64,000 bases of DNA, taken from Corynebacterium spheniscorum (GTDB taxonomy: Bacteria; Actinomycetota; Actinomycetes; Mycobacteriales; Mycobacteriaceae). Shown here piece by piece: positions 53,069 to 63,633 of this stretch. Location of the stretch: assembly GCF_900113445.1 (NCBI RefSeq), contig NZ_FOPJ01000002.1, positions 178,030 through 242,029 on the forward strand, read 5' to 3'. Below the pieces are notes generated by a model. It saw only the letters and a program-made list of their open reading frames with translations, had not been told where the DNA came from and ran no database searches. Both the position numbers and the translations under genes were made by a program. How positions within the stretch are numbered: position 1 is the first letter of the stretch; every line of letters starts with the position of its first letter.

Positions 53069-53764
53069 ATGCAACGCCTCGCCGCAGAACTGCGCCACCG
53101 TGAGCTCACCCAAGAGATCTTCGATATTGGCGATGAAGTCGCCGCCTATATCGAGAACCTGGTGGAAGCAATCGAAGATTATGACGCCGAATTAGTCGCC
53201 GATTGCCTAGCCGAACTCGACGAGATCATCGCCGACGCCCGCCATGATGCCCGCATGATCTCCGCGGAACTGCCCGGGCTTCGCCACGCCCTTACCTCCG
53301 GCCTGCGCGCCGGGGTGATGAGCGCACGCACCATCCCCTCGGATCGCGAAAACGTCGCCGAACCCATCCTCCTCGGCGCCAAAGAATTGCTCGAAGCCCA
53401 CCCCGTGGAAGGCACCCCGGTTGTCGTCGCGGAGCTTAAAGAAGCTCTCATCCAGCGCACCGCCACCACCGTCGCCCAACTCCAGCACCTGGTGGCGTGG
53501 ATCCTCGACATGGCTGAGCGCACCGCCGATGACCCGGAAAATCTCAACCTCGGCCAAGCCTGCTCGCGGGCCGCGCAGATCGCACACTACGCGGCCCAAG
53601 GCTGGCGCATCGCAGTCACCGAGGCGCACCCCGGGGTGGCCCGCACCATGCGCGGCCACAAACCCCCGCAATTCCTCAACGAACGCGCCCGCATCGACGC
53701 CATCGTCGCCAAGGTGGCAGCTCGCCGCCGCAGCAATGCCGCCGGCGCCGGAGCCGCAAGTTGA
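53069..53764 (+). CDS. Conserved hypothetical helical protein
   Basis: 231 residues. Nearly all helical and Ala/Glu/Arg-rich, without Cys or membrane segments: IFDIGDEVAAYIENLVEAIE, LLGAKELLEAHPVEGTP and LVAWILDMAERTADDPENLN. No family recognised. GGAGG precedes the ATG at 53069. TATAAA at 53008-53013 may be the -10 of the operon. Its stop overlaps the TTG start of hemW by four bases, so it is translationally coupled and probably conserved next to hemW in this genus. Confidence 0.8.
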   Translation: MQRLAAELRHRELTQEIFDIGDEVAAYIENLVEAIEDYDAELVADCLAELDEIIADARHDARMISAELPGLRHALTSGLRAGVMSARTIPSDRENVAEPILLGAKELLEAHPVEGTPVVVAELKEALIQRTATTVAQLQHLVAWILDMAERTADDPENLNLGQACSRAAQIAHYAAQGWRIAVTEAHPGVARTMRGHKPPQFLNERARIDAIVAKVAARRRSNAAGAGAAS

Positions 53765-54897
53765 GTTTTGGGCTCTACATTCACGTTCCTTTTTGCGCCT
53801 CTCGCTGCGGCTACTGCGACTTCAACACCTACACCCCAGGCGAACTAGGAAGCAGCTCCAGCCCCGAAAGCTACCTCGACGCGCTGGAACGCGAACTCGA
53901 ATTAGTCGCCGCCTGCCCCGATACTCGCCCCGCCACCACCGTCTTCATCGGCGGCGGCACCCCCTCCATGCTGGGTGCGGATGGGCTAAGCCGCATCCTC
54001 CGCGCCGCGAAAAACACCATCGGTATCGCCCCCGGCGCGGAGGTCACCACCGAATCCAACCCGGAATCCACCTCCCCGGAGTTCTTCGAGGCGCTGCTTA
54101 ACGCCGGCTACACCCGCATTTCCCTGGGCATGCAATCCACCGCCAGCCACGTGCTGCGCATCCTGGAGCGCCGCCACACCCCTGGCCGCGCCCTGCAGGC
54201 CGCGCATTGGGCTCAAAATGCCGGTTTCCAGCATCTTAACCTCGACATGATCTATGGCACTCCGGGGGAAAGCGATGAGGATCTCGCCCGCACCCTCGAG
54301 GATGTGCTCTCCACCCCCGTCGACCATGTGTCCGCTTACTCCCTGATCGTGGAAGATGGCACCGCCATGGCCCGCAGGGTTCGCCGCGGCGAGCTGCCCG
54401 CCCCCGATGAAGATATCCTCGCGCACCGCTACACCATGATCGACTCCGCGCTTTCTTCTGCGGGTTTCGATTGGTATGAGGTCAGCAATTGGGCTCGCCC
54501 AGGAGGCGAATGCCTCCATAATCTCGGTTACTGGCACGATCATGATTGGTGGGGCGCCGGCCCCGGCGCACATTCTCATATTGGTGACACCCGCTTTTGG
54601 AATCACAAACATCCCGCCACCTATTCCCGCATTCTCGCGGAAAATACTTTGCCCATTAAAGACTCCGAAACCCTCACCCCCACCGACCGCCACACGGAGA
54701 AACTCATGCTCGGCTTGCGTCTTAAAGAAGGCATCCCAGAAGAGTGGATTTCACCGGCCGCAGCCCCAGTGTTAGAAGATTTCGCTTCCCGAGATCGGCT
54801 GGAGCGCAAGGATGGTCGCGTGCGGGTCACCAAGGCTGGGCGTTTACTCGCCGATGGGATTATCAGCGCGATTTTGCTCGCGGAAGAAACCGCGTAA
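53761..54897 (+). CDS. hemW: Radical SAM heme chaperone HemW
   Basis: 378 residues, TTG start in TTGA overlap with the gene before. The radical SAM motif is CASRCGYCDFNTY (CxxxCxxC). Next are TTVFIGGGTPSMLG and NPESTSPEFFEALLNAGYTRI, then SLGMQSTASHVLRILERRH, all typical of HemW (formerly misnamed HemN). The end WH..DWWGAGPGAHSHIG also fits. HemW inserts heme into respiratory proteins. The usual HemN tail motifs are lacking, so it is not coproporphyrinogen oxidase. It leads into hrcA. Confidence 0.93.
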   Translation: MSFGLYIHVPFCASRCGYCDFNTYTPGELGSSSSPESYLDALERELELVAACPDTRPATTVFIGGGTPSMLGADGLSRILRAAKNTIGIAPGAEVTTESNPESTSPEFFEALLNAGYTRISLGMQSTASHVLRILERRHTPGRALQAAHWAQNAGFQHLNLDMIYGTPGESDEDLARTLEDVLSTPVDHVSAYSLIVEDGTAMARRVRRGELPAPDEDILAHRYTMIDSALSSAGFDWYEVSNWARPGGECLHNLGYWHDHDWWGAGPGAHSHIGDTRFWNHKHPATYSRILAENTLPIKDSETLTPTDRHTEKLMLGLRLKEGIPEEWISPAAAPVLEDFASRDRLERKDGRVRVTKAGRLLADGIISAILLAEETA

Positions 54898-54938
54898 CGA
54901 GGTAGACTCGGTTCCTTAAAGGGAGGTGTAGAAAAATT

Positions 54939-55961
54939 ATGGCAGCTAGTAGCTCCACCGAAGAACGGCGCCGTCAAGTCTTGCGCGCCATTGTTGCCGA
55001 CTACATTGCCTCCCAAGAACCCGTCGGCTCCAAAGCCCTCCTGGAGCGCCACCAGCTCAATGTTTCCTCCGCCACCATCCGCAATGACATGGCGGTTTTA
55101 GAAGCAGATGGCCTGATTGCCCAGGAACACGCCAGCTCCGGGCGTATCCCCACCGAGAAGGGCTACCGCTACTTCGTGGACTCCATCCACGACATCAAAC
55201 CGCTATCTGCTGCCGAACGCCGCGCCATCCAAACCTTCCTCGAAGGCGGGGTGGACCTAGAGGATGTACTACGCCGCAGCGCCCAGCTACTCTCCCAGCT
55301 CACCCACCAAGCCGCCGTTGTGCAATTGCCGACCTTAAAGGTCTCCCGCGTCAAACACTGCGAGGTAGTAGTGCTCTCACCTTTCCGGCTCATGCTGGTT
55401 CTCATTACTGACACCGGCCGGGTGGATCAGCGCAATGTGGAATTAGACCACCCCATCGTCGATGAAGATGTGCACCGCCTCCGGGATCACATTAACCACG
55501 CTTTAGTCGGTAAAACTCTCCACGATGCCGCGCATTCTTTAACCCAAATGGAAGTGCCGGAGGATATTAAACCCCCCTTGCGGCGTTGTGCCCGCATTCT
55601 TATTGACACCCTCGTGGATCGCCCTGCAGACCGTATTATTATGGCCGGGGCATCCAATCTCACCCGCATGGCATTTCCCGCCAGTTTGCCGATGGTGTTA
55701 GAAGCCTTAGAAGAACAAGTTGTGGTTCTCAAACTGCTCGCCAATGTGCCAGATTTGGGTGATGTCAATGTGTTTATTGGTGAAGAAAATGAAAATAAGG
55801 AGCTGCATGGTGCCTCGGTGGTGACCACCGCCTATGGTTCAGAAGGCGCAGCGCTCGGTGGTCTGGGGGTTGTTGGCCCTACTTTTATGGACTATCCGGG
55901 AACAATTTCTAAGGTTTCTGCCGTTGCACGATATGTGAGTCAGGTACTCGCCGGAGAATAA
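54939..55961 (+). CDS. hrcA: Heat-inducible transcription repressor HrcA
   Basis: 340 residues. N-terminal winged helix with [37 protein letters not shown] and [15 protein letters not shown]. The GAF-like dimer part is [21 protein letters not shown] near the end. HrcA represses groE and dnaK-type genes at CIRCE operators. I find no CIRCE inverted repeat (TTAGCACTC with GAGTGCTAA) upstream, so its own operon is not obviously under self-control. AAGGGAGG lies close before the ATG. Followed by dnaJ2. Confidence 0.95.
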   Translation: MAASSSTEERRRQVLRAIVADYIASQEPVGSKALLERHQLNVSSATIRNDMAVLEADGLIAQEHASSGRIPTEKGYRYFVDSIHDIKPLSAAERRAIQTFLEGGVDLEDVLRRSAQLLSQLTHQAAVVQLPTLKVSRVKHCEVVVLSPFRLMLVLITDTGRVDQRNVELDHPIVDEDVHRLRDHINHALVGKTLHDAAHSLTQMEVPEDIKPPLRRCARILIDTLVDRPADRIIMAGASNLTRMAFPASLPMVLEALEEQVVVLKLLANVPDLGDVNVFIGEENENKELHGASVVTTAYGSEGAALGGLGVVGPTFMDYPGTISKVSAVARYVSQVLAGE

Positions 55962-56026
55962 GGCAGCTCGGCGGGGTACGCTGCTTCGAAGTAGAAATAG
56001 TGATTGTAGGAAGGTAAAGGTACAGC

Positions 56027-57169
56027 GTGGCCCGGGATTACTACGGCATCCTCGGAGTGGACCGCTCCGCAACGGAGCAGGAGATCAAGCGGGCATATCG
56101 CAAACTAGCCCGGAAATACCACCCCGACGTCAACGACAGTGAAGAAGCAGCGGAAATGTTCCGCGAAGTATCGGTCGCCCATGAGGTGCTCACCGATCCA
56201 GAAAAACGCCGCATCGTTGATATGGGCGGCGACCCTATGGAAGGCCCCAACGCCGGAGGCGGTGGATTCGGCGGATTCAGCGGCTCCGGTGGGCTCAACG
56301 ACATCTTCGAAGCCTTCTTCGGTGGTGCCGGCGGCGGCTCCCGTGGGCCCCGCTCCCGCGTCCAACCCGGCTCCGATGCTCTCCTGCGTACCGCCATCAC
56401 CCTGGAAGAAGCCTTCAAGGGTGTCAAGAAATCCATCACCGTGGATACCGCCGTGGTGTGCGAGAAGTGCCATGGCACGGGTTCGGAAAGCGAAAAGAAG
56501 CCGGAAACCTGTAAGCAATGCCGCGGCTCCGGCGAAGTCCAAGAAGTCCAACGCGGCTTCATCGGCAATGTGCTCACCACCCGCCCCTGCCCGAACTGTG
56601 AAGGCTTCGGCGATGTCATCCCCGATCCCTGCGGGGAATGCGGCGGAGCCGGCCGCGTACGCGCACACCGCGACCTTACGGTCTCGGTACCCTCCGGTAT
56701 CGCCGATGGCATGCGCATCCGCATGGCCGGCCAAGGCGAAGTCGGCCATGGTGGTGGTCCCGCCGGTGACCTCTATGTGGAAGTCAAAATCAAACGCCAC
56801 CCGGTGTTCACCCGAGAAGGCGATGACCTCCACATGACCATCAACATCCCCATGACAGATGCTGCCTTAGGTGTGGAGATCCCCGTGGATGGTGTGGATG
56901 GCACCACCCGCGACATCAAGGTTTCCCCCGGCATCCAGCCTGGCGAACGCATCCGCATGGAAGGTGCCGGCATGCCGCACCTGCGCAACCAAGGCACCGG
57001 CGACCTCATTGCCCACGTGGATATCAGCATCCCCAAGGCCTTGGATGATCGCTCCCGCGAATTGCTTGAACAACTCCGACAACACCGCCGCGACCAAGCC
57101 CGCGTCTCCTCGGATGAGGATGGCGAAGAATCCCTCTTCAGCCGCATCCGCAACCGATTCCGCCGCTAA
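56027..57169 (+). CDS. dnaJ2: Chaperone protein DnaJ2
   Basis: 380 residues, GTG start. J domain with [14 protein letters not shown] (HPD), a Gly/Phe-rich linker (about 78-105), four zinc-finger repeats [24 protein letters not shown] and CGECGGAG, then the C-terminal substrate-binding domains with [20 protein letters not shown]. Length and all features are normal. Works with DnaK in folding. Coupled to rsmE through TAATG. This is the copy normally paired with hrcA in actinobacteria, distinct from the dnaK-linked DnaJ. Confidence 0.96.
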   Translation: MARDYYGILGVDRSATEQEIKRAYRKLARKYHPDVNDSEEAAEMFREVSVAHEVLTDPEKRRIVDMGGDPMEGPNAGGGGFGGFSGSGGLNDIFEAFFGGAGGGSRGPRSRVQPGSDALLRTAITLEEAFKGVKKSITVDTAVVCEKCHGTGSESEKKPETCKQCRGSGEVQEVQRGFIGNVLTTRPCPNCEGFGDVIPDPCGECGGAGRVRAHRDLTVSVPSGIADGMRIRMAGQGEVGHGGGPAGDLYVEVKIKRHPVFTREGDDLHMTINIPMTDAALGVEIPVDGVDGTTRDIKVSPGIQPGERIRMEGAGMPHLRNQGTGDLIAHVDISIPKALDDRSRELLEQLRQHRRDQARVSSDEDGEESLFSRIRNRFRR

Positions 57170-57903
57170 TGAGCCTTCCGAGTTTTTATCTCCCGGACCT
57201 CGCTGAACAAGGTGAACTCCTCACCCTCAGCGGGGCAGAAGGCCGCCACGCCGTCACCGTCAAACGCATCACCCCTGGTGAACGCATCCAACTCATCGAC
57301 GGCACGGGCCTTGTTGTCGAAGCTAAAGTTCTTAGCTGCACCGGCAAAGACCAGCTCCACGCTGAAGTCCTCAATCTCCAACAGGCCCCGGTTCGCACCC
57401 CTCAGATCACCGTGGTGCAGGCACTCCCCAAATCCGAGCGCTCGGAATTAGCCGTTGACCTTGCTACCCAAGCCGGTGCGGATCGCATTATCCCCTGGGA
57501 GGCCGAACGCTGCATCGCTAAATGGCAAGGTGCCAAAAAAACCAAGGGCCCCAAAAAATGGGAGGACGCCGCACTAGCTTCCGCCAAACAATCCCGGCGA
57601 GTACGCATCCCCACCATCGAAGAGCCCCACAACACCGCGCACCTATGCCGCTTCCTTGAGCAGTCCAGCGCGCTGAAACTCCTCCTCCACGAGGACGCCA
57701 CCACCGGTATCGCCAGCATGCCGCTTTCAGATGCCCAGGAAATCATCCTCATAGTTGGACCCGAAGGTGGCATCGGGGAAGTCGAATGCTCCCAACTTAA
57801 GGCCGCCGGGGCGCAGCTGGTGGCCTTAGGCCCAGAGGTGCTGCGCACCGCGAGTGCTGCGATGGTGGCATGTGCTGCCATTGGGGTACTCGCCCGCTGG
57901 TAG
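57169..57903 (+). CDS. rsmE: 16S rRNA (uracil1498-N3)-methyltransferase
   Basis: 244 residues, SPOUT methyltransferase with a C-terminal knot: IILIVGPEGGIGEVECSQLK and LGPEVLRTASAAMVACA bind SAM. N-terminal PUA-like part with LSGAEGRHAVTVKRITPGERI. KSERSELAVDLATQAGADRI in the middle is also typical. Methylates U1498 of 16S rRNA. The ATG shares a base with the dnaJ2 stop, a common pairing in bacteria. Confidence 0.95.
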   Translation: MSLPSFYLPDLAEQGELLTLSGAEGRHAVTVKRITPGERIQLIDGTGLVVEAKVLSCTGKDQLHAEVLNLQQAPVRTPQITVVQALPKSERSELAVDLATQAGADRIIPWEAERCIAKWQGAKKTKGPKKWEDAALASAKQSRRVRIPTIEEPHNTAHLCRFLEQSSALKLLLHEDATTGIASMPLSDAQEIILIVGPEGGIGEVECSQLKAAGAQLVALGPEVLRTASAAMVACAAIGVLARW

Positions 57904-57923
57904 CGCCATATTGACTATTGTTT

Positions 57924-58988
57924 ATGCCACATCCCATATCTCGTGCACAGAAAGCAGGCCGCACCCCTATCGTGAGTACTGACACCCCCAGTGATGTCGC
58001 CACCACCTCAGTGGAACTCGAAGAAACCCACACCCCCGGTGTATTGGGCATCAATGATGGCAACCTGCGCACCCTCAGCGAATTAGTGGGGGTGGATTCC
58101 TTCGCCCGCGGCAATATCGTGCGCCTGATAGGACCAGCGCATAAGATCATGCGCGCCAACCGAGCACTAATGGAAATGCAATCCATGGTGCGCCGCGGAC
58201 ACCCCGTCACCCCAGACGCCGTGCGCCACATCGTCAACCTCGTTGCCGTAGAAACCCCGGAAACGGCGGAAGAATCCCTGCGCAATGAAATCACCGTGCA
58301 CCGCGGCAAAGTCATTCGACCGAAAACCGCCGGCCAAAAACGCTATGTCGACGCGATTGATGAAAACACCATCGTCTTCGGGATCGGCCCAGCAGGTTCC
58401 GGCAAAACCTATTTGGCGATGGCCAAAGCAGTACAAGCCTTGCAATCAAAAAATGTTTCCCGCATTATTTTGACCCGCCCCGCCGTGGAAGCAGGGGAGA
58501 AGCTCGGCTTCTTACCGGGCACCCTCAATGAAAAAATCGACCCCTACCTGCGCCCGCTACATGATGCGCTTCGAGAAATGGTGGACCCAGATACCATCCC
58601 GAAGCTCATGGAATCCGGTGTTGTCGAAGTAGCGCCCCTGGCCTATATGCGTGGTCGTACGCTTTCTGATTCCTTCGTCATCCTCGATGAAGCTCAAAAC
58701 ACCACCCCGGAACAAATGAAAATGTTCCTCACCCGCCTTGGCTTTGGATCCAAGATCGTCGTCACCGGTGATATCACCCAAGTCGACCTGCCTGGTGGCC
58801 AACACTCTGGGCTGAAGAAAGTACGCAATATTTTGCGCGGAGTTCCCGATGTGCACTTTGAGGAGCTCGGCAGCGAGGACGTGGTGCGCCACCAACTGGT
58901 CAGCCGCATTGTTGATGCCTACGCGGCCTATGACATGAAAGAAGAAGCCCGCCGCGGCACACACCGCGAGAAGGAGAACCACAAGTGA
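57924..58988 (+). CDS. phoH: PhoH-like ATPase
   Basis: 354 residues from ATG 57924 (TTG two codons earlier, GTG 57972 possible). P-loop in [20 protein letters not shown] and Walker B in [39 protein letters not shown] substrate loop and [16 protein letters not shown] complete the family pattern. An N-terminal KH-like region includes [18 protein letters not shown]. PhoH/YbeZ acts with YbeY in RNA processing and ribosome maturation; the gene overlaps ybeY by four bases (GTGA). Confidence 0.94.
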   Translation: MPHPISRAQKAGRTPIVSTDTPSDVATTSVELEETHTPGVLGINDGNLRTLSELVGVDSFARGNIVRLIGPAHKIMRANRALMEMQSMVRRGHPVTPDAVRHIVNLVAVETPETAEESLRNEITVHRGKVIRPKTAGQKRYVDAIDENTIVFGIGPAGSGKTYLAMAKAVQALQSKNVSRIILTRPAVEAGEKLGFLPGTLNEKIDPYLRPLHDALREMVDPDTIPKLMESGVVEVAPLAYMRGRTLSDSFVILDEAQNTTPEQMKMFLTRLGFGSKIVVTGDITQVDLPGGQHSGLKKVRNILRGVPDVHFEELGSEDVVRHQLVSRIVDAYAAYDMKEEARRGTHREKENHK

Positions 58989-59545
58989 GCATTGAGGTCT
59001 TCAACGAATCCGGCGATGAGGGTGTCAATGAAGAAATGCTCATTGATGTCTGCTCCTTCGTCCTAGGGGAAATGGATGTCCACCGCGACGCAGAGCTCAG
59101 CCTCTACATCGTGGACCTCAACACCATTGCCGATTTACACCTGCGCTGGCTGGACCTACCTGGCCCCACCGATGTCATGAGCTTCCCCATCGATGAGCTG
59201 ACCCCCGGTGGCCGCCCGGACGCACCAGAACCCGGCCCGGCAATGCTCGGCGATATTGTGCTCTGCCCAGAATTCGCCCTCAAACAAGCCAAAGCCGCCG
59301 GCCATGGCCTCGATCATGAGCTCGCGCTGCTGAGCGTGCATGGTTGCCTTCACCTACTGGGCTATGACCACGCCACCGCTGATGAGGAACGCGAAATGTT
59401 CGCACTGCAAAATGAACTGCTGGCGGATTGGTACGAGGATGTGACACGCCGCGGCGTGGAGTACCAAGAAAAACCTACCGGTAAGGGGGCTTTCCCCAGT
59501 GCAGCTGATCGTGAAGCCCTAGACCACGAACTAGAGCAGGAGTAA
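58985..59545 (+). CDS. ybeY: Endoribonuclease YbeY
   Basis: 186 residues, GTG start with AAGGAG nine bases upstream, overlapping phoH. Zinc motif [20 protein letters not shown] is the HxxxHxxxxxH signature. [20 protein letters not shown] and [15 protein letters not shown] precede it as usual. The last 35 residues ([20 protein letters not shown]) form a polar extension absent from shorter homologues. YbeY trims rRNA 3' ends and takes part in ribosome quality control. Confidence 0.95.
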   Translation: MSIEVFNESGDEGVNEEMLIDVCSFVLGEMDVHRDAELSLYIVDLNTIADLHLRWLDLPGPTDVMSFPIDELTPGGRPDAPEPGPAMLGDIVLCPEFALKQAKAAGHGLDHELALLSVHGCLHLLGYDHATADEEREMFALQNELLADWYEDVTRRGVEYQEKPTGKGAFPSAADREALDHELEQE

Positions 59546-59554
59546 CGGCTAAAG

Positions 59555-60886
59555 GTGGGCGAATTAATCTACGCACTGGTTACGATCTGTGCGCTTCTAG
59601 CCTCTGGTCTTCTCGGCACCGTCGAAGCAGCCGTGAGCACCATTTCCCGTGCCCGCGTTGAACAACTCCACAAAGATGAAGTCCCGGGCTCGATAAGCCT
59701 GCTCAAAGTCCTAGACCGCCGACCGGAACACATCAACCTACTGGTGTTGCTGCGCATGCTCCTGGATGTCACCGCAGCAGTATCCGCAGCCTGCCTGGCA
59801 CTAAGCGCACTGGAATCCACCGTCATGGCCATTAGCGTGGCCATCGTCGGCATGACCCTGATTAGCTTCACCGTGGTGGGTGTTTTCTCCCGCACCATGG
59901 GGCGCAAAAACCCCTATACGATTTCGCTGCGGTCCGCACTCCTGCTGAGCGGCGTAGCCCGCATCCTAGGGCCCATCCCCAGGATGCTCATTTGGGCCGG
60001 TAACCTCCTTGCCCCAGGCTCTGGTTTCCGCGATGGCCCCTACGCGACCGAAGTGGAACTGCGCGAAATGGTCGATATCGCCCAGGAACACGGTGTTGTG
60101 GAAGTAGAAGAACGCCGGATGATCCAATCCGTCTTCGACCTGGCTTCCACAACCGCCCGCCAAGTCATGGTGCCCCGCCCAGAAATGATTTGGATTGAAG
60201 AGGAAAAAACCGCCGGCCAAGCCACCAGTCTATGCGTGCGCTCCGGGCACTCACGCCTACCGGTAACCGGTGAGAACCTCGACGACATCGTCGGCATCGT
60301 CTACTTGAAAGATCTGGTGAAATCCACCTACCACGCCATCGACGGTGGCTCCTCGGTGAAAGTCTCAGAAGTGATGCGCCCACCGGTGTTCGTGCCGGAC
60401 TCCAAACCACTGGATGCGCTCCTACATGAGATGCAAACCGACCACACCCAGCTCGCCATCTTGATTGACGAGTTCGGTGGTGTCGCCGGGTTGATCTCCA
60501 TGGAAGATATTTTGGAAGAAATCGTCGGCGAGATCGCCGACGAATATGACGACTTCGAAATCGCGGACTTCGAACAAGTCGGGGAGCGCAGCTTCCGTAC
60601 CGTGAGTTGGTTGAATCTCGATGATCTGGCCGAAAACCTCAACGAGGCGCTCGACACAGATATCGAATTCGATGAAGAAATCGATGATCAGATTGAAACC
60701 GTCGCCGGTTTGATCGCCTATGAGATCGGCCGCGTACCGCTTCCGGGGAGCAAAGTTGCGCATAAAAACCTCATGCTGACTGCTGAAGGGGCGAAAGATC
60801 GCCGCGGCCGACTGAGGGTTCGTTCGGTATTAGTCGAGGTCGCCGAAGCAAGCGAGGATGAAGAAACCTCCGAAGAAGACGAGTAG
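59555..60886 (+). CDS. CNNM/CorC-type transport-associated protein with CBS domains
   Basis: 443 residues, GTG start. N-terminal DUF21/CNNM membrane domain with three to four helices (about 5-30, 65-85, 90-115, 130-150). A CBS pair follows (about 200-330), with DLASTTARQVMVPRPEMIWI, RLPVTGENLDDIVGIVYLKD and FGGVAGLISMEDILEEIVG. The CorC_HlyC domain is at the end (about 345-425), GLIAYEIGRVPLPGSKVA. Often annotated hemolysin-like; a role in magnesium or cation handling is more likely. Ends with acidic residues. It follows ybeY as in many bacteria. Confidence 0.93.
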   Translation: MGELIYALVTICALLASGLLGTVEAAVSTISRARVEQLHKDEVPGSISLLKVLDRRPEHINLLVLLRMLLDVTAAVSAACLALSALESTVMAISVAIVGMTLISFTVVGVFSRTMGRKNPYTISLRSALLLSGVARILGPIPRMLIWAGNLLAPGSGFRDGPYATEVELREMVDIAQEHGVVEVEERRMIQSVFDLASTTARQVMVPRPEMIWIEEEKTAGQATSLCVRSGHSRLPVTGENLDDIVGIVYLKDLVKSTYHAIDGGSSVKVSEVMRPPVFVPDSKPLDALLHEMQTDHTQLAILIDEFGGVAGLISMEDILEEIVGEIADEYDDFEIADFEQVGERSFRTVSWLNLDDLAENLNEALDTDIEFDEEIDDQIETVAGLIAYEIGRVPLPGSKVAHKNLMLTAEGAKDRRGRLRVRSVLVEVAEASEDEETSEEDE

Positions 60887-60930
60887 CTAAAACTTGGGTT
60901 AAACGGTGTTCATCGTGTTGTATAGAACAG

Positions 60931-61779
60931 GTGAACATTCTCTCCATCCAATCTCATGTGGCCTATGGACATGTGGGGAACTCCGCCGCAGTGTTCCCCC
61001 TCCAACGCATCGGGCATGAAGTCTGGCCCGTGCACACCGTCTGCTTTTCTAACCACACCGGCTATGGCGCTTGGGGCGGCCCGCTCATTCCCGCCGCTGA
61101 TGTTGCCGATGTGATTCGCGGCGTCGATGAGCGCGGAGAGCTTGCTCACGTTTCCGCAGTGCTTTCCGGCTACCAAGGCGGCGCCGATATCGCCGATGTC
61201 ATCATCGACACCGTCGCCAAAGTCAAAGCCCAAAACCCCAACGCCATCTACGCCTGCGACCCGGTGATGGGCAACGCCAAGTCCGGCTGCCACGTCTCCG
61301 ACCTCATCCCACCGCTACTTCGCGACAAGGTTGTGCCGGTAGCTGACGTGATCACCCCGAACCAATTTGAGCTCGGCTACCTCACCGGCACCGAACCTAG
61401 CGACCTGCAATCCACCCTGGATGCCATCCGTGCCGCCCAGGACATGGGACCGAAGATTGTGCTGGTCACCTCTGTGCAACGCCCGGAATGCCCAGACGAC
61501 CAGATTGAAATGATCGCCGCAGACCGCGATGAAGCCTACCTAGTGCGCACCCCATACCTGCCCTTTAAGCGCAATGGTTCCGGGGATGTCACCGCCGCAC
61601 TTTTCACCGGCCACCTCTTGAACACCGGTGATCTGGGCGAATCCCTGGCACGGACTGCCTCCTCCGTCTTCGACCTGATCGAAATGACCTTCAAGGCGGA
61701 CTCCCGCGAGCTGCTACTCATCGATGCACAAGACTGCTTCGCGAACCCGAAGATGCAATTCCAGGTGGAAAAGATCTAG
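60931..61779 (+). CDS. pdxY: Pyridoxal kinase
   Basis: 282 residues, GTG start. Phosphorylates pyridoxal to PLP in salvage. Start motif NILSIQSHVAYGHVGNSAAV (SHV.YG.VGN), then VHTVCFSNHTGYGAWGG, ITPNQFELGYLTG and FKRNGSGDVTAALFTGHLL with the catalytic Asp in GSGD. Length normal for PdxY (about 285). Separate from the CBS gene by 44 bases; a strong terminator follows. Confidence 0.94.
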   Translation: MNILSIQSHVAYGHVGNSAAVFPLQRIGHEVWPVHTVCFSNHTGYGAWGGPLIPAADVADVIRGVDERGELAHVSAVLSGYQGGADIADVIIDTVAKVKAQNPNAIYACDPVMGNAKSGCHVSDLIPPLLRDKVVPVADVITPNQFELGYLTGTEPSDLQSTLDAIRAAQDMGPKIVLVTSVQRPECPDDQIEMIAADRDEAYLVRTPYLPFKRNGSGDVTAALFTGHLLNTGDLGESLARTASSVFDLIEMTFKADSRELLLIDAQDCFANPKMQFQVEKI

Positions 61780-61794
61780 CAATCTCCAAGCCTT

Positions 61795-61826
61795 AGCCCC
61801 AGGGTGTTTTGTCCCTGGGGCTTTTC
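61795..61826 (+). terminator. pdxY terminator
   Basis: AGCCCCAGGG pairs with TCCCTGGGGCT around TGTTTTG, followed by TTTC. A canonical strong hairpin 15 bases after the stop. Confidence 0.85.
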
Positions 61827-61914
61827 GCTGCCAAGGTAAGATGAGAAATTAACTATTTATGCAGCGCTTTTAGGCACCACCTTTGGGGCAGCATCACTAT
61901 CTGGAAGGACCTTG

Positions 61915-62835
61915 GTGAGCACACAGTTCACAGACACCCCGGAGGGCTTTCGCTCCGGTTTCTTAAGCTTCGTTGGCCGACCCAACACCGGGAAATCCAC
62001 CCTGACGAACGCCCTGGTGGGCGAAAAAATCGCCATCACCGCGGACCAACCAGAAACCACCCGACACCCCATCCGCGGCATCGTGCACCGCGATAACGCC
62101 CAAATCGTTGTGGTGGACACCCCAGGCCTGCACCGCCCACGCACCCTGTTGGGTGAACGACTCAATGAGATCGTCAAGGACACCTACTCCGATGTGGATG
62201 TCATCGGCTTTACCATCCCCGCCGATGAAAAGATCGGGCCCGGCGATAAATGGATCCTCAATGCGGTGCGCACCGTGGCGCCAAAAACGCCGATCATTGG
62301 CATCGTCACCAAAATCGACAAGGTTTCTCGCGACCAAGTCGGCGAACAACTCATCGCCCTGCATGAACTCCTCGGCCGCGAAAGCGAAGTAGTGCCCGTG
62401 AGTGCCACCGAAGATATCCAAACGTCGGTGCTGCTCGATGTTATTACCGAGGCGCTGCCGGAAGGTCCGAAGTTCTATCCGGATGATCACCTCACCGATG
62501 ACTCCGATGAAAAACGGATGTCGGAATTCATTCGCGAAGCCGCACTGAAGGGCCTACGCGATGAACTCCCGCACTCTGTTGCTGTGGAGATCGACGAGAT
62601 GATTGAGGACCCCGAGAAAGACCGCACCAATATTCACGCGGTGATCTATGTGGAACGCCCAGGCCAACGCATCATCCTCACCGGGCGGGACAGCCAACGC
62701 CTACGCCGCATCACCCATGATGCGCGCCGGGACATCATCAATATGCTCGGACGCAATGTGTATTTGGATCTGCGGATCAAGGTGCTCAAAAACTGGCAGT
62801 CGGATCCGAAATCGCTAGGACGCCTCGGCTTCTAA
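61915..62835 (+). CDS. era: GTPase Era
   Basis: 306 residues from GTG 61915, with GGAAGGA five bases before. G motifs: SFVGRPNTGKSTLTNALVGE (G1), TRHPIRG (G2 region), VVDTPGLHRPRTLLGERLNE (G3) and IVTKIDKVSRDQ (G4). The C-terminal KH domain with VYVERPGQRIILTGRDSQ and MLGRNVYLDLRIKVLKNW binds 16S rRNA. Length normal. Era is needed for 30S assembly. Starts the era-recO-uppS series. Confidence 0.96.
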   Translation: MSTQFTDTPEGFRSGFLSFVGRPNTGKSTLTNALVGEKIAITADQPETTRHPIRGIVHRDNAQIVVVDTPGLHRPRTLLGERLNEIVKDTYSDVDVIGFTIPADEKIGPGDKWILNAVRTVAPKTPIIGIVTKIDKVSRDQVGEQLIALHELLGRESEVVPVSATEDIQTSVLLDVITEALPEGPKFYPDDHLTDDSDEKRMSEFIREAALKGLRDELPHSVAVEIDEMIEDPEKDRTNIHAVIYVERPGQRIILTGRDSQRLRRITHDARRDIINMLGRNVYLDLRIKVLKNWQSDPKSLGRLGF

Positions 62836-62849
62836 GCTGCTGAACATTC

Positions 62850-63605
62850 ATGGCCCGGCGACCTAGCTATCGTGATCATGCGGTTGTGGTGCGCACCTAT
62901 GACTTTGGTGAAGCCGACCGCATTATCGTGCTGCTTACCCGCGCACACGGGCTAGTGCGCGGGGTCGCCAAAGGAGTTCGCCGCGCCAAATCTCGCTTCG
63001 GATCACGCCTGCAACCCTTCGTGCTTCTAGATGTGCAGCTATATTCCGGGCGGAACCTGGACACCATTACTGCCGCGGACACCCTGGAGTTCTTTGGCGC
63101 CGGGATTATCGAAGTATGGGAGAACTACACCTCTGCCTGCGCGGTACTGGAGTCCGCTGAAAAACTCGCGGTTGCTCACTACGGGGAAGACCCCACCCTT
63201 TTTGATGCAGTCGTGCAAGCACTCAGGGAACTGCAAGAGCTTAAAGATAGCGAAGGGGAGCAGTATCCCACGCTGATTGTGGATCGCTTCCTCTTGCAAG
63301 CGATGGCGCACGAAGGCTGGTCACCGAGTCTGTTTAACTGCGCGGCCTGTAATAACCCCGGCCCGCACCGAAGCTTCCACCCCGGCCACGGTGGTGCCGT
63401 ATGTGGAACCTGTCGACCTCCGGGAAGCCCGCGGGTACATCCAGAAACCCTGCACCTCATGTGGCTATTACTGCATGACTCGGAGCTTGACACCGTGCCA
63501 GAAAACTTTCCCACCCTTGTCGCGGAAGCACACCAGCTGACCCGCAGTTATTTGCAATGGCACTTAGAAAGAAGCATCGCTTCACTGAAGGTAATGGATC
63601 AGTAG
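62850..63605 (+). CDS. recO: DNA repair protein RecO
   Basis: 251 residues. N-terminal OB fold: [38 protein letters not shown] and [10 protein letters not shown]. The zinc-binding segment [14 protein letters not shown] with HGGAVCGTC gives two CxxC-like pairs in the helical C-terminal part. RecO loads RecA with RecF and RecR. Fifteen bases after era, co-directional, followed by uppS; the same order occurs in C. glutamicum. Confidence 0.95.
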   Translation: MARRPSYRDHAVVVRTYDFGEADRIIVLLTRAHGLVRGVAKGVRRAKSRFGSRLQPFVLLDVQLYSGRNLDTITAADTLEFFGAGIIEVWENYTSACAVLESAEKLAVAHYGEDPTLFDAVVQALRELQELKDSEGEQYPTLIVDRFLLQAMAHEGWSPSLFNCAACNNPGPHRSFHPGHGGAVCGTCRPPGSPRVHPETLHLMWLLLHDSELDTVPENFPTLVAEAHQLTRSYLQWHLERSIASLKVMDQ

Positions 63606-63633
63606 TCAGCGTGATTGTGGCACGATAAGGAAT

